Origin: Bacillus cytotoxicus
GTDB lineage: Bacteria; Bacillota; Bacilli; Bacillales; Bacillaceae_G
Length of the DNA stretch: 64,000 nucleotides
Direction of reading: 5' to 3'
Assembly: GCF_023715645.1 (NCBI RefSeq)
Contig: NZ_JAMBOP010000016.1
Coordinates: forward strand, 28,742 to 92,741
A program made the position numbers and the translations under genes. Position 1 is the first letter of the stretch; each line of letters opens with the position of its first letter. This document shows, piece by piece, positions 36,988 through 45,068 of the stretch. The notes beneath the pieces were generated by a model. The model ran no database searches. It had not been told where the DNA came from and worked only from the letters and a program-made list of their open reading frames with translations.

Positions 36988-37142
36988 CGTTTAAGGAGGG
37001 TACTGAAAAACTATCTACTTTGAGTAAGAAACAGAATTTTTATCAATATACAGCCATCAAAAAGAAGATAACCCCCTATATATAGTAGGTGGTTATCTTC
37101 TTTTTCTCTTTTTAGGGACTTTTTCAGTGCCCTCCGTTTAAG
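36988..37142 (+). mobile_element. 139-bp MITE with 8-bp target duplication
   Basis: The element spans 36996-37134. Its 15-bp ends GAGGGTACTGAAAAA and TTTTTCAGTGCCCTC are inverted with one mismatch. Direct repeats CGTTTAAG flank it at 36988-36995 and 37135-37142. The inside is a long hairpin (AAAAAGAAGATAACC / GGTTATCTTCTTTTT) with no coding capacity. The parent transposon family is not clear; GAGGGCACTGAAAAAGT-like ends occur on IS elements of Bacilli. Confidence 0.88.
37055..37108 (+). terminator. hairpin inside the MITE, likely replacement terminator
   Basis: The stem AAAAAGAAGATAACC/GGTTATCTTCTTTTT with T-rich sequence after it can act as an intrinsic terminator in either direction and so may have replaced the split one. 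Confidence 0.65.
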
Positions 37143-37207
37143 AGAGGATTTTTTTATGCTAATTTCGGACAGTGAAAGATTAAACACGGAAAGCTGAGAG
37201 ATTCACT

Positions 37208-38449
37208 TTACAAAAATACATGTTGCGCTTCGTTATATCGGATAGGGTGCTGCGTTATATCTCGCTTTATCATTTCACCGCAAAGTGTTCCTTGTAAAAT
37301 AGAGAAATAAGTAGCGCTAGCCTTTCGGTCTATATCTAGAAGAGGATGCTGAAACGTTTTTGTATGAGAAAGCAATGGAAGGGTTATTTGCTTTTTCTTT
37401 GCTGATATATACGCTTGTCCTTTTTGGGACATGCCGAGCAACCGAATATATTGAGCGTGTTGTTCTACATGGGCTTTGTGCATATCTTCTTTTGTTGTGT
37501 TGGTTAAAATATGTGTGCAAATGCGCTGTAATCGTGTCCATGTGTAACGTTTTGTTTTTAATATTTCCATAAATTTTGTGAATGAAGTAGCTTCTTGAAT
37601 AGAAGATAAAATCCGATGTTCCAACCCTTCCTCTACTTCATATATATTTTGTAATTGTGATGGTGACATTGTTAAGAGTTTATATTTAAGTAAGTGAAAA
37701 TAACGCTCCCAATTATGTAATAGGCGATAGGAATGTGTATATTGCTCTAAAAGTAGTTTTGTCGCTTTTGGAATAAAGGGAATAATTGCTGAAAAAGTTT
37801 CTGGATCATTAAATAATTGCTTGCGAATGCTCGTTGCGCTGGCAATTCGCTCATCTTGAAATGTTTCGTCATGATAATGCGAAGCAAAGCGCGTAATTGT
37901 ACTTGCTTTCATTAAACTTTTTTGTTGGATTATTGCTTCTATGTAATGCATGCCTAAAATATTATTAGGCTCTGAAATGTCGATAGTAGCTATGTTTTTT
38001 TGTAAGGATGCAAATGCCTCAGAAGTTGCTTTCGCATAGCTCATTCCTGTTTTTAAGTATTGTTGTATGAAGGAATGGAGTGCGTCTTGCTCAGCTTGCC
38101 GTAAAGTAATTGTATTGTAGAAATGATCAATATTACCACTTTCACTCCCGAAGCAAACCTCAGAGACACGAAGAGCATCTAATATTGAAATAGCACCGTT
38201 TGCAAATGTTTCAGCTTTTTGCGTTGCAAAGGCATATGGAAGTTCGATGATAATGTCCGCACCATTTGCTAAGGCCATTTGTGTTCGCGCCCATTTTGAA
38301 ACGAGAGCCGGTTCGCCGCGCTGTAAAAAGGGTCCGCTCATAACAGCAATAATAATATCTGCCTTTGTTAACTTTTTGGTTTGTTGCATATGATAAGCAT
38401 GACCATTGTGAAATGGATTATATTCAACAACAATGCCGCTAGCTTTTAT
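37208..38449 (-). CDS. tmcAL: tRNA(Met) cytidine acetate ligase TmcAL, non-standard start
   Basis: It makes N4-acetylcytidine at the wobble base of elongator tRNA-Met from acetate and ATP (YlbM, UPF0348). The nucleotidyltransferase motif HNGH lies in [15 protein letters not shown], upstream of the first ATG (38389). The conserved frame extends unbroken to an AUA at 38449 (AUA-AAA-GCU-AGC), with GGGGAG 6 bases before it; an AUU lies two codons further up. From AUA the protein is 413 residues, with [16 protein letters not shown] and the C-terminal TmcAL domain. A start at 38389 would lose the catalytic motif. Confidence 0.85.
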   Translation of the reverse strand: MKASGIVVEYNPFHNGHAYHMQQTKKLTKADIIIAVMSGPFLQRGEPALVSKWARTQMALANGADIIIELPYAFATQKAETFANGAISILDALRVSEVCFGSESGNIDHFYNTITLRQAEQDALHSFIQQYLKTGMSYAKATSEAFASLQKNIATIDISEPNNILGMHYIEAIIQQKSLMKASTITRFASHYHDETFQDERIASATSIRKQLFNDPETFSAIIPFIPKATKLLLEQYTHSYRLLHNWERYFHLLKYKLLTMSPSQLQNIYEVEEGLEHRILSSIQEATSFTKFMEILKTKRYTWTRLQRICTHILTNTTKEDMHKAHVEQHAQYIRLLGMSQKGQAYISAKKKQITLPLLSHTKTFQHPLLDIDRKASATYFSILQGTLCGEMIKRDITQHPIRYNEAQHVFL

Positions 38450-38602
38450 AAGAATCTCCCCTTTCGGTATAGCATCTTTTTCTAAAACATGATAATCTAT
38501 ATATTATTTCCTATAATGACTTCATTATAGTGTAAAGAAAAAATATTGACAAATATACAATGGCTAGCTATAATTTTGTTTGTTGCCTTGAGGTGATATG
38601 AT

Positions 38603-39103
38603 ATGAAATGGTCCATCCATCAATTGAACAAATATCGACATAAAGGACTAACGTTAGATGAGATGGTAGATGTAAGTGAGCTGAAAAATGTCGAGAATGA
38701 TGTTCGAGATGTTACTCCTGTTCATGTGACAGGAAGAGTTGATTTTGGCTCTAACAAATTTACGTTCCATCTACATATAACAGGAAGCATGGTATTGCCA
38801 TGTTCTAGAACTTTAGTAGATGTAACATTACCATTTGACATTGAAACAACTGAGGTGTTCTTAGTTTCGAAAGAAGATTATGAAACTGAAGCAGATTTTC
38901 ATTACTTAGAAGGAGAAGTACTTGACTTACTCCCTGTAATTAAGGAAAATATACTATTGGAGATTCCAATGCAAATTTTCAGTGAGGATGTTTCAGAAGG
39001 AACACCGATGCAAGGTCGAGACTGGCAAGTGATTTCGGAAAAGAGCGAAGAAAAGCCTGTTGATCCAAGATTAGCAGGACTTGCGAAGTTTTTTGATAAA
39101 TAA
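38603..39103 (+). CDS. ylbN: DUF177 (YceD) family protein YlbN
   Basis: A 166-residue acidic protein with the DUF177 pattern: a beta-rich middle (VTGRVDFGSNKFTFHLHITGSMVLPCSRTL split over residues about 46-75) and DPRLAGLAKFFDK at the end. The family is almost always next to rpmF and is linked to 23S rRNA or ribosome assembly. Start ATG behind GAGGTG. It precedes rpmF by 61 bases. Confidence 0.9.
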   Translation: MKWSIHQLNKYRHKGLTLDEMVDVSELKNVENDVRDVTPVHVTGRVDFGSNKFTFHLHITGSMVLPCSRTLVDVTLPFDIETTEVFLVSKEDYETEADFHYLEGEVLDLLPVIKENILLEIPMQIFSEDVSEGTPMQGRDWQVISEKSEEKPVDPRLAGLAKFFDK

Positions 39104-39164
39104 TCAGAAGACCAGTTGAGACTTTCGTATGAAAATAACTCTCTCTTTTAAGGAGGTGGGAAGA

Positions 39165-39338
39165 ATGGCAGTACCTTTTAGAAGAACTTCTAAAACAGTA
39201 AAAAGAAAGCGTCGCACGCATTTCAAATTATCAGTACCTGGTATGGTAGAGTGCCCAAGCTGTGGTGAAGCAAAATTAGCTCACCGTGTATGTAAAGCAT
39301 GCGGTACTTACAAAGGTAAAGAAGTAATCAGCAAGTAA
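39165..39338 (+). CDS. rpmF: 50S ribosomal protein L32
   Basis: A 57-residue basic protein: [19 protein letters not shown] at the start, and a complete zinc ribbon with CPSC and CKAC pairs. It is therefore the zinc-binding form. AGGAGGTGGG lies 6 bases before the ATG. It follows ylbN in one operon and ends at a strong terminator. Confidence 0.97.
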
Positions 39339-39344
39339 TTGAAA

Positions 39345-39384
39345 AAATAAACGCAGGAGGGAAACCTCCTGCGTTTATTTTTTC
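39345..39384 (+). terminator. terminator of ylbN-rpmF
   Basis: A perfect 16-bp stem AAATAAACGCAGGAGG / CCTCCTGCGTTTATTT with a GAAA loop and trailing TTTT. Confidence 0.92.
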
Positions 39385-39465
39385 GCTTTTCTTTACATGT
39401 TATTCTTCTATCTTTTCTAGTAACTGCATATGTTTAATAAAAAATGCATAAGGAGGACTAGAGAG

Positions 39466-39987
39466 ATGGCAACAACAAGACAAGATGCATGGACTGATGA
39501 CGAAGATTTACTTCTGGCAGAAGTAGTGCTCCGGCATATTCGTGAAGGAGGAACGCAGCTTTCTGCCTTCAAAGAAGTTGGAAGACATTTATCGCGGACA
39601 CCTGCTGCTTGTGGCTTTCGTTGGAATTCTTATGTACGTAAACAATATAAAGAACGCATTGAAGAAGCGAAGCAAATACGGAAAGCTGAAAATTATGAGG
39701 TGCAAGAACAAAAGAAAGAAAAAGTGAACTCTCTTTCAATAACGTTAGAAGATGTAATTGTCTTTTTACAAAGTTATAAAAAAGAAGAAGAAAAAACGGA
39801 GTTATATAAAAAAATTGAGGTGTTGCAAAAGGAAAAGGAAGGACTTTTGCAGCAATTGTCTTTGTATGAAGAAGAATATCGCACTTTATTCGATTATATT
39901 GACAGAAAAAGAAACTCGATGGTATTAGAGCCTCCTGAAAAAGAGAGGAAACGAGAAAAAGGAATCCTTGAAAAAACATCAAAATAA
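39466..39987 (+). CDS. gerR: RsfA-family sporulation transcription factor GerR (YlbO)
   Basis: A 173-residue protein with an N-terminal Myb/SANT-like domain (residues 5-60; [38 protein letters not shown]) and a C-terminal coiled coil (about 95-150). In B. subtilis, GerR (YlbO) is SigE-dependent and controls mother-cell genes for spore coat formation. The ATG at 39466 follows AGGAGGA; the earlier frame from 39430 lacks a site. Confidence 0.87.
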   Translation: MATTRQDAWTDDEDLLLAEVVLRHIREGGTQLSAFKEVGRHLSRTPAACGFRWNSYVRKQYKERIEEAKQIRKAENYEVQEQKKEKVNSLSITLEDVIVFLQSYKKEEEKTELYKKIEVLQKEKEGLLQQLSLYEEEYRTLFDYIDRKRNSMVLEPPEKERKREKGILEKTSK

Positions 39988-40017
39988 AAACAGCTGTCAC
40001 GCAGCTGTTTTTATTTT
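39985..40017. terminator. bidirectional terminator of gerR and ylbP
   Basis: A 10-bp stem AAAACAGCTG/CAGCTGTTTT with a TCACG loop and T-rich flank. Confidence 0.88.
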
Positions 40018-40487
40018 TAAGCAGATTCACTTTTTGTAACCGTATTCAGATTTGCGTTTGGATACCAAACATAGAAATCACCATCATCAATGGTTACTTT
40101 TTCAAAGTGTGATTTTTCCCAAAAATCAGCGGATTGAACACGGGCAATGGTTTTGATAGGAAGATGCAATTGCTTTGCGTAATTGACAAGCATCTTACCG
40201 AACCCTTGTTTTTGAAATGTTGGTAACACTTCGAGTTTAAACAGTTCAACATAAGGGTCAGAAAACAAATTGTTACTGGACGGTTGTTTCGTATACAAGC
40301 TCATGCGTGCGACTAGAGAACCACCGTAATAAATTCCGTAAAAAGGAGATTCGCTATCGTTTTCGATGATGTTTGCTTGTAAATCCTCCAGCATAGATAA
40401 CTCTTCAGCACCGCATCCCTTAAATTTTTTAAACTCTTCTAACGTTTTATAATTGATGAGCAAGCGCTCAACTTTCGGAAAATGCAT
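40017..40487 (-). CDS. ylbP: GNAT family N-acetyltransferase YlbP
   Basis: A 156-residue protein with the GNAT acetyl-CoA loop in LEVLPTFQKQGFGKMLVNYA (about residues 95-115). The substrate is unknown. I use the ATG at 40487, with AAGGATGTG upstream, giving MHFPKVERLLINYKTLEEF as in YlbP; the longer frame to 40586 has no site. It converges on gerR. Confidence 0.88.
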   Translation of the reverse strand: MHFPKVERLLINYKTLEEFKKFKGCGAEELSMLEDLQANIIENDSESPFYGIYYGGSLVARMSLYTKQPSSNNLFSDPYVELFKLEVLPTFQKQGFGKMLVNYAKQLHLPIKTIARVQSADFWEKSHFEKVTIDDGDFYVWYPNANLNTVTKSESA

Positions 40488-40773
40488 AGAATCACATCCT
40501 TTTCTTGTTGTAAAATAAAGAAAAGTATAAATATTTACAATAATATTATAACGCATTTTTTTATTTTTATGAAGAAAAGAGATCATTCTTTCGATATTTT
40601 TTTTTAGAAGTTTGTTAAACTAATTTTATAAACTATAAAGTAAAGCTTTCGTTAGTAGAAATTCTTTTTTTATTAGTGGGAAGTTTTTAACAATTGTTTT
40701 TTGTAGAAAGTTATTCGCAATGTATCTTTTAAATTTGATGTATAGTGTGATGAAAATGGGGGGCTTTTTAGAG

Positions 40774-41655
40774 GTGAGGATTGGAATTGTTGGGCCAGGA
40801 GCAATTGGACTTCTTTTTGCGTTTTATTTACAAAAAAATGAGCAGGATGTCATATTGTATACACGAACAGTAGAGCAAGCTGAGCGCTTGAATAAGTGCG
40901 GGGTTACATGTATACAAAACAGTATTAAGGAAACTGTATTTCCTCGTGTTAGCCCTTTAGAGAATATGAAAAATGAAGCACATGATTATATACTTGTCGC
41001 TGTAAAGCAATATCATTTAGAAGAGATATTACCGTATTTGCAAGCGGAAAAACGACTTGTTTTCTTACAAAATGGAATGGGGCATCTTCATTTATTGCAT
41101 CAAATTCAAGGTGCTAGTGTTGCGGTAGGAATTGTAGAGCACGGAGCGAAAAAGGAAAATGTGAGTATCGTTCAGCATACTGGGATAGGCAGTACGAAAT
41201 TTGGGGTTGTACATGGAGAAGAGAAACAATTTGAACCTCTGCTTACTGCTTTTTCTTCTAGTCTATTCCCAGTAGTGGTTGAAAGTGATTGGGAGAAAAT
41301 AATGATAAATAAGCTTGTTGTTAATGCGTGTATTAACCCATTAACTGCGTTGTTCGGTGTACAAAATGGAGAGCTGTTGACTAATCCTTCGTTTCACCAA
41401 GTGATGAAACAAGTGTTTTCGGAAGTAATGGGAATTGTCGGTGACTTACAATGTAAAGAGTGTTGGGATCGTGTATGCACAGTGTGCGAAAATACGGCTC
41501 ACAACACTTCCTCTATGTTAACGGATGTACGTAATAATAGAAAAACAGAAATTGATGCAATTGTTGGTTATTTAATTCGAGAAGCAAAGAAGCAACAAAA
41601 ATCAGTTCCGACGCTATCTTTTTTGTATCATTCTATAAAAGGATTAGAAAGATAA
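40774..41655 (+). CDS. panE: 2-dehydropantoate 2-reductase (ketopantoate reductase)
   Basis: A 293-residue NADPH-dependent reductase of pantothenate synthesis (YlbQ position). The Rossmann motif is GIVGPGAIGLLFA, the catalytic lysine lies in KIMINKLVVNACINPLTALF and the C-terminal NRKTEID segment is present. I chose the GTG at 40774, ten bases after a GGGGGG run; an ATG at 40756 or 40750 would add a few residues before the Rossmann strand. B. cereus group genomes may carry a second copy. Confidence 0.88.
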   Translation: MRIGIVGPGAIGLLFAFYLQKNEQDVILYTRTVEQAERLNKCGVTCIQNSIKETVFPRVSPLENMKNEAHDYILVAVKQYHLEEILPYLQAEKRLVFLQNGMGHLHLLHQIQGASVAVGIVEHGAKKENVSIVQHTGIGSTKFGVVHGEEKQFEPLLTAFSSSLFPVVVESDWEKIMINKLVVNACINPLTALFGVQNGELLTNPSFHQVMKQVFSEVMGIVGDLQCKECWDRVCTVCENTAHNTSSMLTDVRNNRKTEIDAIVGYLIREAKKQQKSVPTLSFLYHSIKGLER

Positions 41656-41733
41656 GAGTTATTCTTTGCTTTTACAACGAACATTGACTACAATTTGGTT
41701 GGTGAGAGATCAGGAAATGAAAGGAAGAAGTAT

Positions 41734-43350
41734 ATGGAGATAAAAGAAATCTCTGTCCCGCTTCAAGGAGTTGTTGCGGACTATTTAAACCAAGAAAAAG
41801 ATATTCAAGAATGCTTTGATTATCCAATAAAGGAAGAGAGCTTTGTAAGACGTATACAAGATTTACGAAATAGACAGTATCCAAGAAGAGAGTTAGTATC
41901 ACATTTATTACAATATAATCAAGAATTACATGCAGGAGAAAAAACGTTTCAAAATATCCATGCTTTGCTAGAAGAAGATACATACGTTGTTGTAGGAGGG
42001 CAACAAGCTGGATTGCTAACTGGTCCTCTTTATACGATTCATAAAATTATATCTATTTTACAACTTGCGAAGGAAAAAGAAGCTTCACTTGGGGTACGAG
42101 TTGTTCCTGTTTTTTGGATTGCTGGTGAAGATCATGACATTGATGAAATTAACCATGTGTTCGTTACGAAAAATGGAAAATTGAAAAAGACAATTTTTTA
42201 TGAACGTCACCTCAATAAAGCAAGTGCTTCTGAAACAGAAATTTCCATTGAGGATTGTAAACAATGGATTGAGGAAATATTTAAAACATATCCAGAAACA
42301 AAATATACAAAGGATGTACTTTGTTTTGTAGAAGAATGTTTACAGCAGTCACGGACATATGTTGATTTTTTTGCGCACTTTATTTCAAAGCTATTTGTTC
42401 ATTCAGGTTTAATTCTTGTAGATTCTCATCATCCGAATCTTCGGAATATAGAGGTGCCTTTTTTGAAAGAACTACTAGCGCACTACAAAAATGTGCAAGT
42501 AGCACTTAACGAGCAGCAACTTGTATTGCGTGAGTTGGGGTATAAAACGATTATTGAAACAAAACCGAATGTAATTCATATTTTTATGGAGATTAATGGG
42601 GAACGTCTTTTGTTAGAGGAAAAAGAGGGGCGCTTTATTTGTAAAGAGGGGATGTATTCGTTTTCCTACGAGGAGATTTTAGAACGTATGGAGAATCATC
42701 CTGAACAATTTAGTAACAATGTTGTAACGAGACCTCTTATGCAAGAATATATTTTTCCTACACTTGCATTTATTGGTGGACCAGGAGAAATTGCGTATTG
42801 GAGTGAGCTACAACAAGTGTTTCATGCGATGGACTTCCAAATGCCTCCGGTCGTGCCTCGCTTGACAATTAGTTATTTAGCGCGTGATATTGAAACTGAT
42901 TTACAGGATTTGCAGATTCAAGAGAGTGAAGCGTTCAATAATGGTATTCCTGCATTGCGAGAAAAGTGGCTATCTATGCAAGTTGAAGAGCCAATAGATA
43001 ATCAATTTACAAATGCAGCGGAGCAGATTGGAGCCATTCATACATCCGTACAACAATTTGTTCAGAAAGTGAGTCCAGGACTTCGAGATTTTGCGAAGAA
43101 AAATGAGTTGAAAATTATGCAACAACTTGAATTATTAGAGCGGACTCTTCAAGCTGAATTAGAGAGAAAGCATGAAGTGCAGCTTAATAAATTCCGAAGA
43201 ATTGAGCACGCGTTACAACCGTTAGGTACGCCGCAAGAACGAATATGGAACATTTGTTATTATTTAAATAGCTATGGGCTTGACTTTGTAGAACGAGTTA
43301 TGAAGCAAACTTTTCGTTGGAATGGAAAACAGCATATTTTAAAATTATAA
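41734..43350 (+). CDS. bshC: bacillithiol biosynthesis cysteine-adding enzyme BshC
   Basis: A 538-residue protein that adds cysteine to glucosamine-malate in the last step of bacillithiol synthesis. Family segments: VVGGQQAGLLTGPLYTIHKI, VFWIAGEDHDIDEINH, then the long C-terminal coiled coil (about 390-500). The ATG at 41734 follows AAGGAAG. It is YllA in B. subtilis, where mraZ follows it; here it does not. Confidence 0.94.
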   Translation: MEIKEISVPLQGVVADYLNQEKDIQECFDYPIKEESFVRRIQDLRNRQYPRRELVSHLLQYNQELHAGEKTFQNIHALLEEDTYVVVGGQQAGLLTGPLYTIHKIISILQLAKEKEASLGVRVVPVFWIAGEDHDIDEINHVFVTKNGKLKKTIFYERHLNKASASETEISIEDCKQWIEEIFKTYPETKYTKDVLCFVEECLQQSRTYVDFFAHFISKLFVHSGLILVDSHHPNLRNIEVPFLKELLAHYKNVQVALNEQQLVLRELGYKTIIETKPNVIHIFMEINGERLLLEEKEGRFICKEGMYSFSYEEILERMENHPEQFSNNVVTRPLMQEYIFPTLAFIGGPGEIAYWSELQQVFHAMDFQMPPVVPRLTISYLARDIETDLQDLQIQESEAFNNGIPALREKWLSMQVEEPIDNQFTNAAEQIGAIHTSVQQFVQKVSPGLRDFAKKNELKIMQQLELLERTLQAELERKHEVQLNKFRRIEHALQPLGTPQERIWNICYYLNSYGLDFVERVMKQTFRWNGKQHILKL

Positions 43351-43382
43351 AATCTTGCTCTTAAGAGCAGGATTTTATTTTA
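43350..43382 (+). terminator. terminator of bshC
   Basis: The palindrome AATCTTGCTCTTAAGAGCAG (continuing GATT) is followed by TTATTTTATTT. Confidence 0.85.
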
Positions 43383-43732
43383 TTTTGTGGAATTACCTGT
43401 AAAATAAAAGGATTTATTGATTATATGTATCGTAAAGTATATTGGCTGAAAATACTTAACTTTTGAAGAACGGTTCTTTTTTGACAAAATGGAACAAAAA
43501 GAAAGTGAAATATCATCTTTTTCGACATGTTTTTGTGAATTTTCCCGAAAAGATGATGAGATTTAGTATATAATAAGATAAAATTATTAATTAGTAGGAA
43601 GTGGAATTCTTACTAATTAATAACCTTGTCAATTGGAATTTTATAGGCGATCATTTTGATTCCTCTTCATTTTTGAAGTTGGGATAAAAAGATAACTCTA
43701 AAAGATTATTTTGTAAAAAAGTAGGTGCAACA
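43383..43732 (+). other. gene-free leader of rsmH where mraZ is expected
   Basis: This 350-base stretch has no reading frame resembling MraZ and no run of TGGG boxes. It holds TTGACA at 43481, a -10-like TATAAT at about 43568-43573, and a strong hairpin at 43586-43621. The downstream cluster promoter is probably here. Confidence 0.6.
43586..43621 (+). other. strong hairpin in the rsmH leader
   Basis: The 15-base arms ATTAATTAGTAGGAA and TTCTTACTAATTAAT pair with one G-U, around a 6-base loop (GTGGAA). No T-run follows, so it is not a classical terminator. It starts 12 bases after the TATAAT. Confidence 0.75.
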
Positions 43733-44665
43733 ATGTTTAAACATGTAACAGTACTTTTAAAAGAAACAGTAGATGGTTTAGAAATTAAACCCAATGGTAC
43801 ATATGTAGATTGTACACTGGGAGGTGGAGGACATAGTGCTTATTTACTATCTCAACTTTCTGAGGAAGGAAGATTAATTGCATTTGATCAAGATGAGGTT
43901 GCAATTCAAAATGCAAAAGAAAAATTCTCTTCTTACAACGGTCAATTTATAACTGTAAAAAGTAACTTTCGTTATTTAAAAGAAAGATTATATGAATTAG
44001 GGATAACAGAAGTAGACGGTATTTTATTCGATTTAGGTGTTTCTTCCCCGCAATTAGATACACCAGAACGTGGATTTAGTTACCACCATGATGCTCCGCT
44101 TGATATGCGCATGGATCAAGATGCCCCGCTAACAGCATATGACGTTGTAAATAGTTGGTCATATGAACAACTTGTAAGAATCTTTTTTCAATATGGTGAA
44201 GAAAAGTTTTCAAAGCAAATTGCAAGAAAAATTGAAGCGTACCGTGAAACAAAACCAATTGAAACAACTGGAGAACTAGTAGAGTTAATTAAAGAAGGGA
44301 TTCCTGCCCCGGCAAGGCGAACGGGTGGACATCCTGCGAAGCGAGTATTCCAGGCAATTCGTATTGCAGTTAATGATGAATTGAAAGTATTTGAGTACGC
44401 GTTAGAAGCTGCGATTGACATGACAAAAACAGGTGGCCGAGTTAGTGTTATTACATTCCACTCGTTAGAAGATCGGATATGTAAAGCGACATTTAAAAGA
44501 TACAGTACAACACCACAGCTTCCACCGGGATTGCCAATTATTCCTGATGAATACAAGCCAAAGCTGAAACTAATTACAAGAAAGCCGATTTTACCTTCTG
44601 ATGTAGAATTAGAGGAAAATAATCGTGCACGTTCTTCGAAGTTACGAATTGCTGAAAAACAATAA
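43733..44665 (+). CDS. rsmH: 16S rRNA (cytosine1402-N4)-methyltransferase RsmH
   Basis: A 310-residue SAM-dependent methyltransferase (MraW). Motifs: [13 protein letters not shown] at the start, [14 protein letters not shown] for SAM binding, [12 protein letters not shown], and [13 protein letters not shown] near the end. It is the first gene of the division cluster here because mraZ is absent. The ATG follows AGGTGC. ftsL starts 15 bases after its stop. Confidence 0.96.
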   Translation: MFKHVTVLLKETVDGLEIKPNGTYVDCTLGGGGHSAYLLSQLSEEGRLIAFDQDEVAIQNAKEKFSSYNGQFITVKSNFRYLKERLYELGITEVDGILFDLGVSSPQLDTPERGFSYHHDAPLDMRMDQDAPLTAYDVVNSWSYEQLVRIFFQYGEEKFSKQIARKIEAYRETKPIETTGELVELIKEGIPAPARRTGGHPAKRVFQAIRIAVNDELKVFEYALEAAIDMTKTGGRVSVITFHSLEDRICKATFKRYSTTPQLPPGLPIIPDEYKPKLKLITRKPILPSDVELEENNRARSSKLRIAEKQ

Positions 44666-44680
44666 AAAGGAGAGAGAGGT

Positions 44681-45049
44681 ATGTCAAATTTAGCTGTTAA
44701 GTACAAAAAGCAACAAGTCGAAGTAGAAGTACAATCTCAATCTCAAGCTCCGCAGCAAGTAGTACAGTCAACTAGCAAAACAAAAATTACAAAACTTGAA
44801 AAATTATTGTATGTTACATTTATTGGCTTTTTATTATGTACATGCGTAGCCTTTATTGGGAATAAAGCAGCGTTATATGAAGCTGATGCTAAAGTAACAG
44901 ATATGGAAAGCACTCTTATACAACAACAAAAAGAAAATCAAGAATTACAAGCCGAAAAGGAAAAGCTAACACGTTATGATCGCATTGCAGGAATTGCCAA
45001 AAAACATGGACTTGAAATAAATGCGAGTCATGTAAAAGGCTTAAATTAA
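44681..45049 (+). CDS. ftsL: cell division protein FtsL
   Basis: A 122-residue bitopic protein: a 45-residue Gln/Ser-rich cytoplasmic tail, one membrane helix (about 47-67) and a leucine-zipper-like coiled coil outside (about 75-110). It forms the FtsL-DivIC-DivIB complex. Low sequence conservation is normal; the call rests on topology and position between rsmH and pbpB. GGAGAGAGG lies 6 bases before the ATG. Confidence 0.92.
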   Translation: MSNLAVKYKKQQVEVEVQSQSQAPQQVVQSTSKTKITKLEKLLYVTFIGFLLCTCVAFIGNKAALYEADAKVTDMESTLIQQQKENQELQAEKEKLTRYDRIAGIAKKHGLEINASHVKGLN

Positions 45050-45068
45050 TAATAGGTGTGAAGAAAAG

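Larger units (their letters stand above)
36981..37154 (+). terminator. ylbL terminator interrupted by a MITE
   Basis: The stem arms AATCCTCT (36980-36987) and AGAGGATT (37143-37150), followed by TTTTTT, are now 155 bases apart. Removing the MITE and one target copy restores AATCCTCT-CGTTTAAG-AGAGGATT-T6, a normal terminator. Confidence 0.8.
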
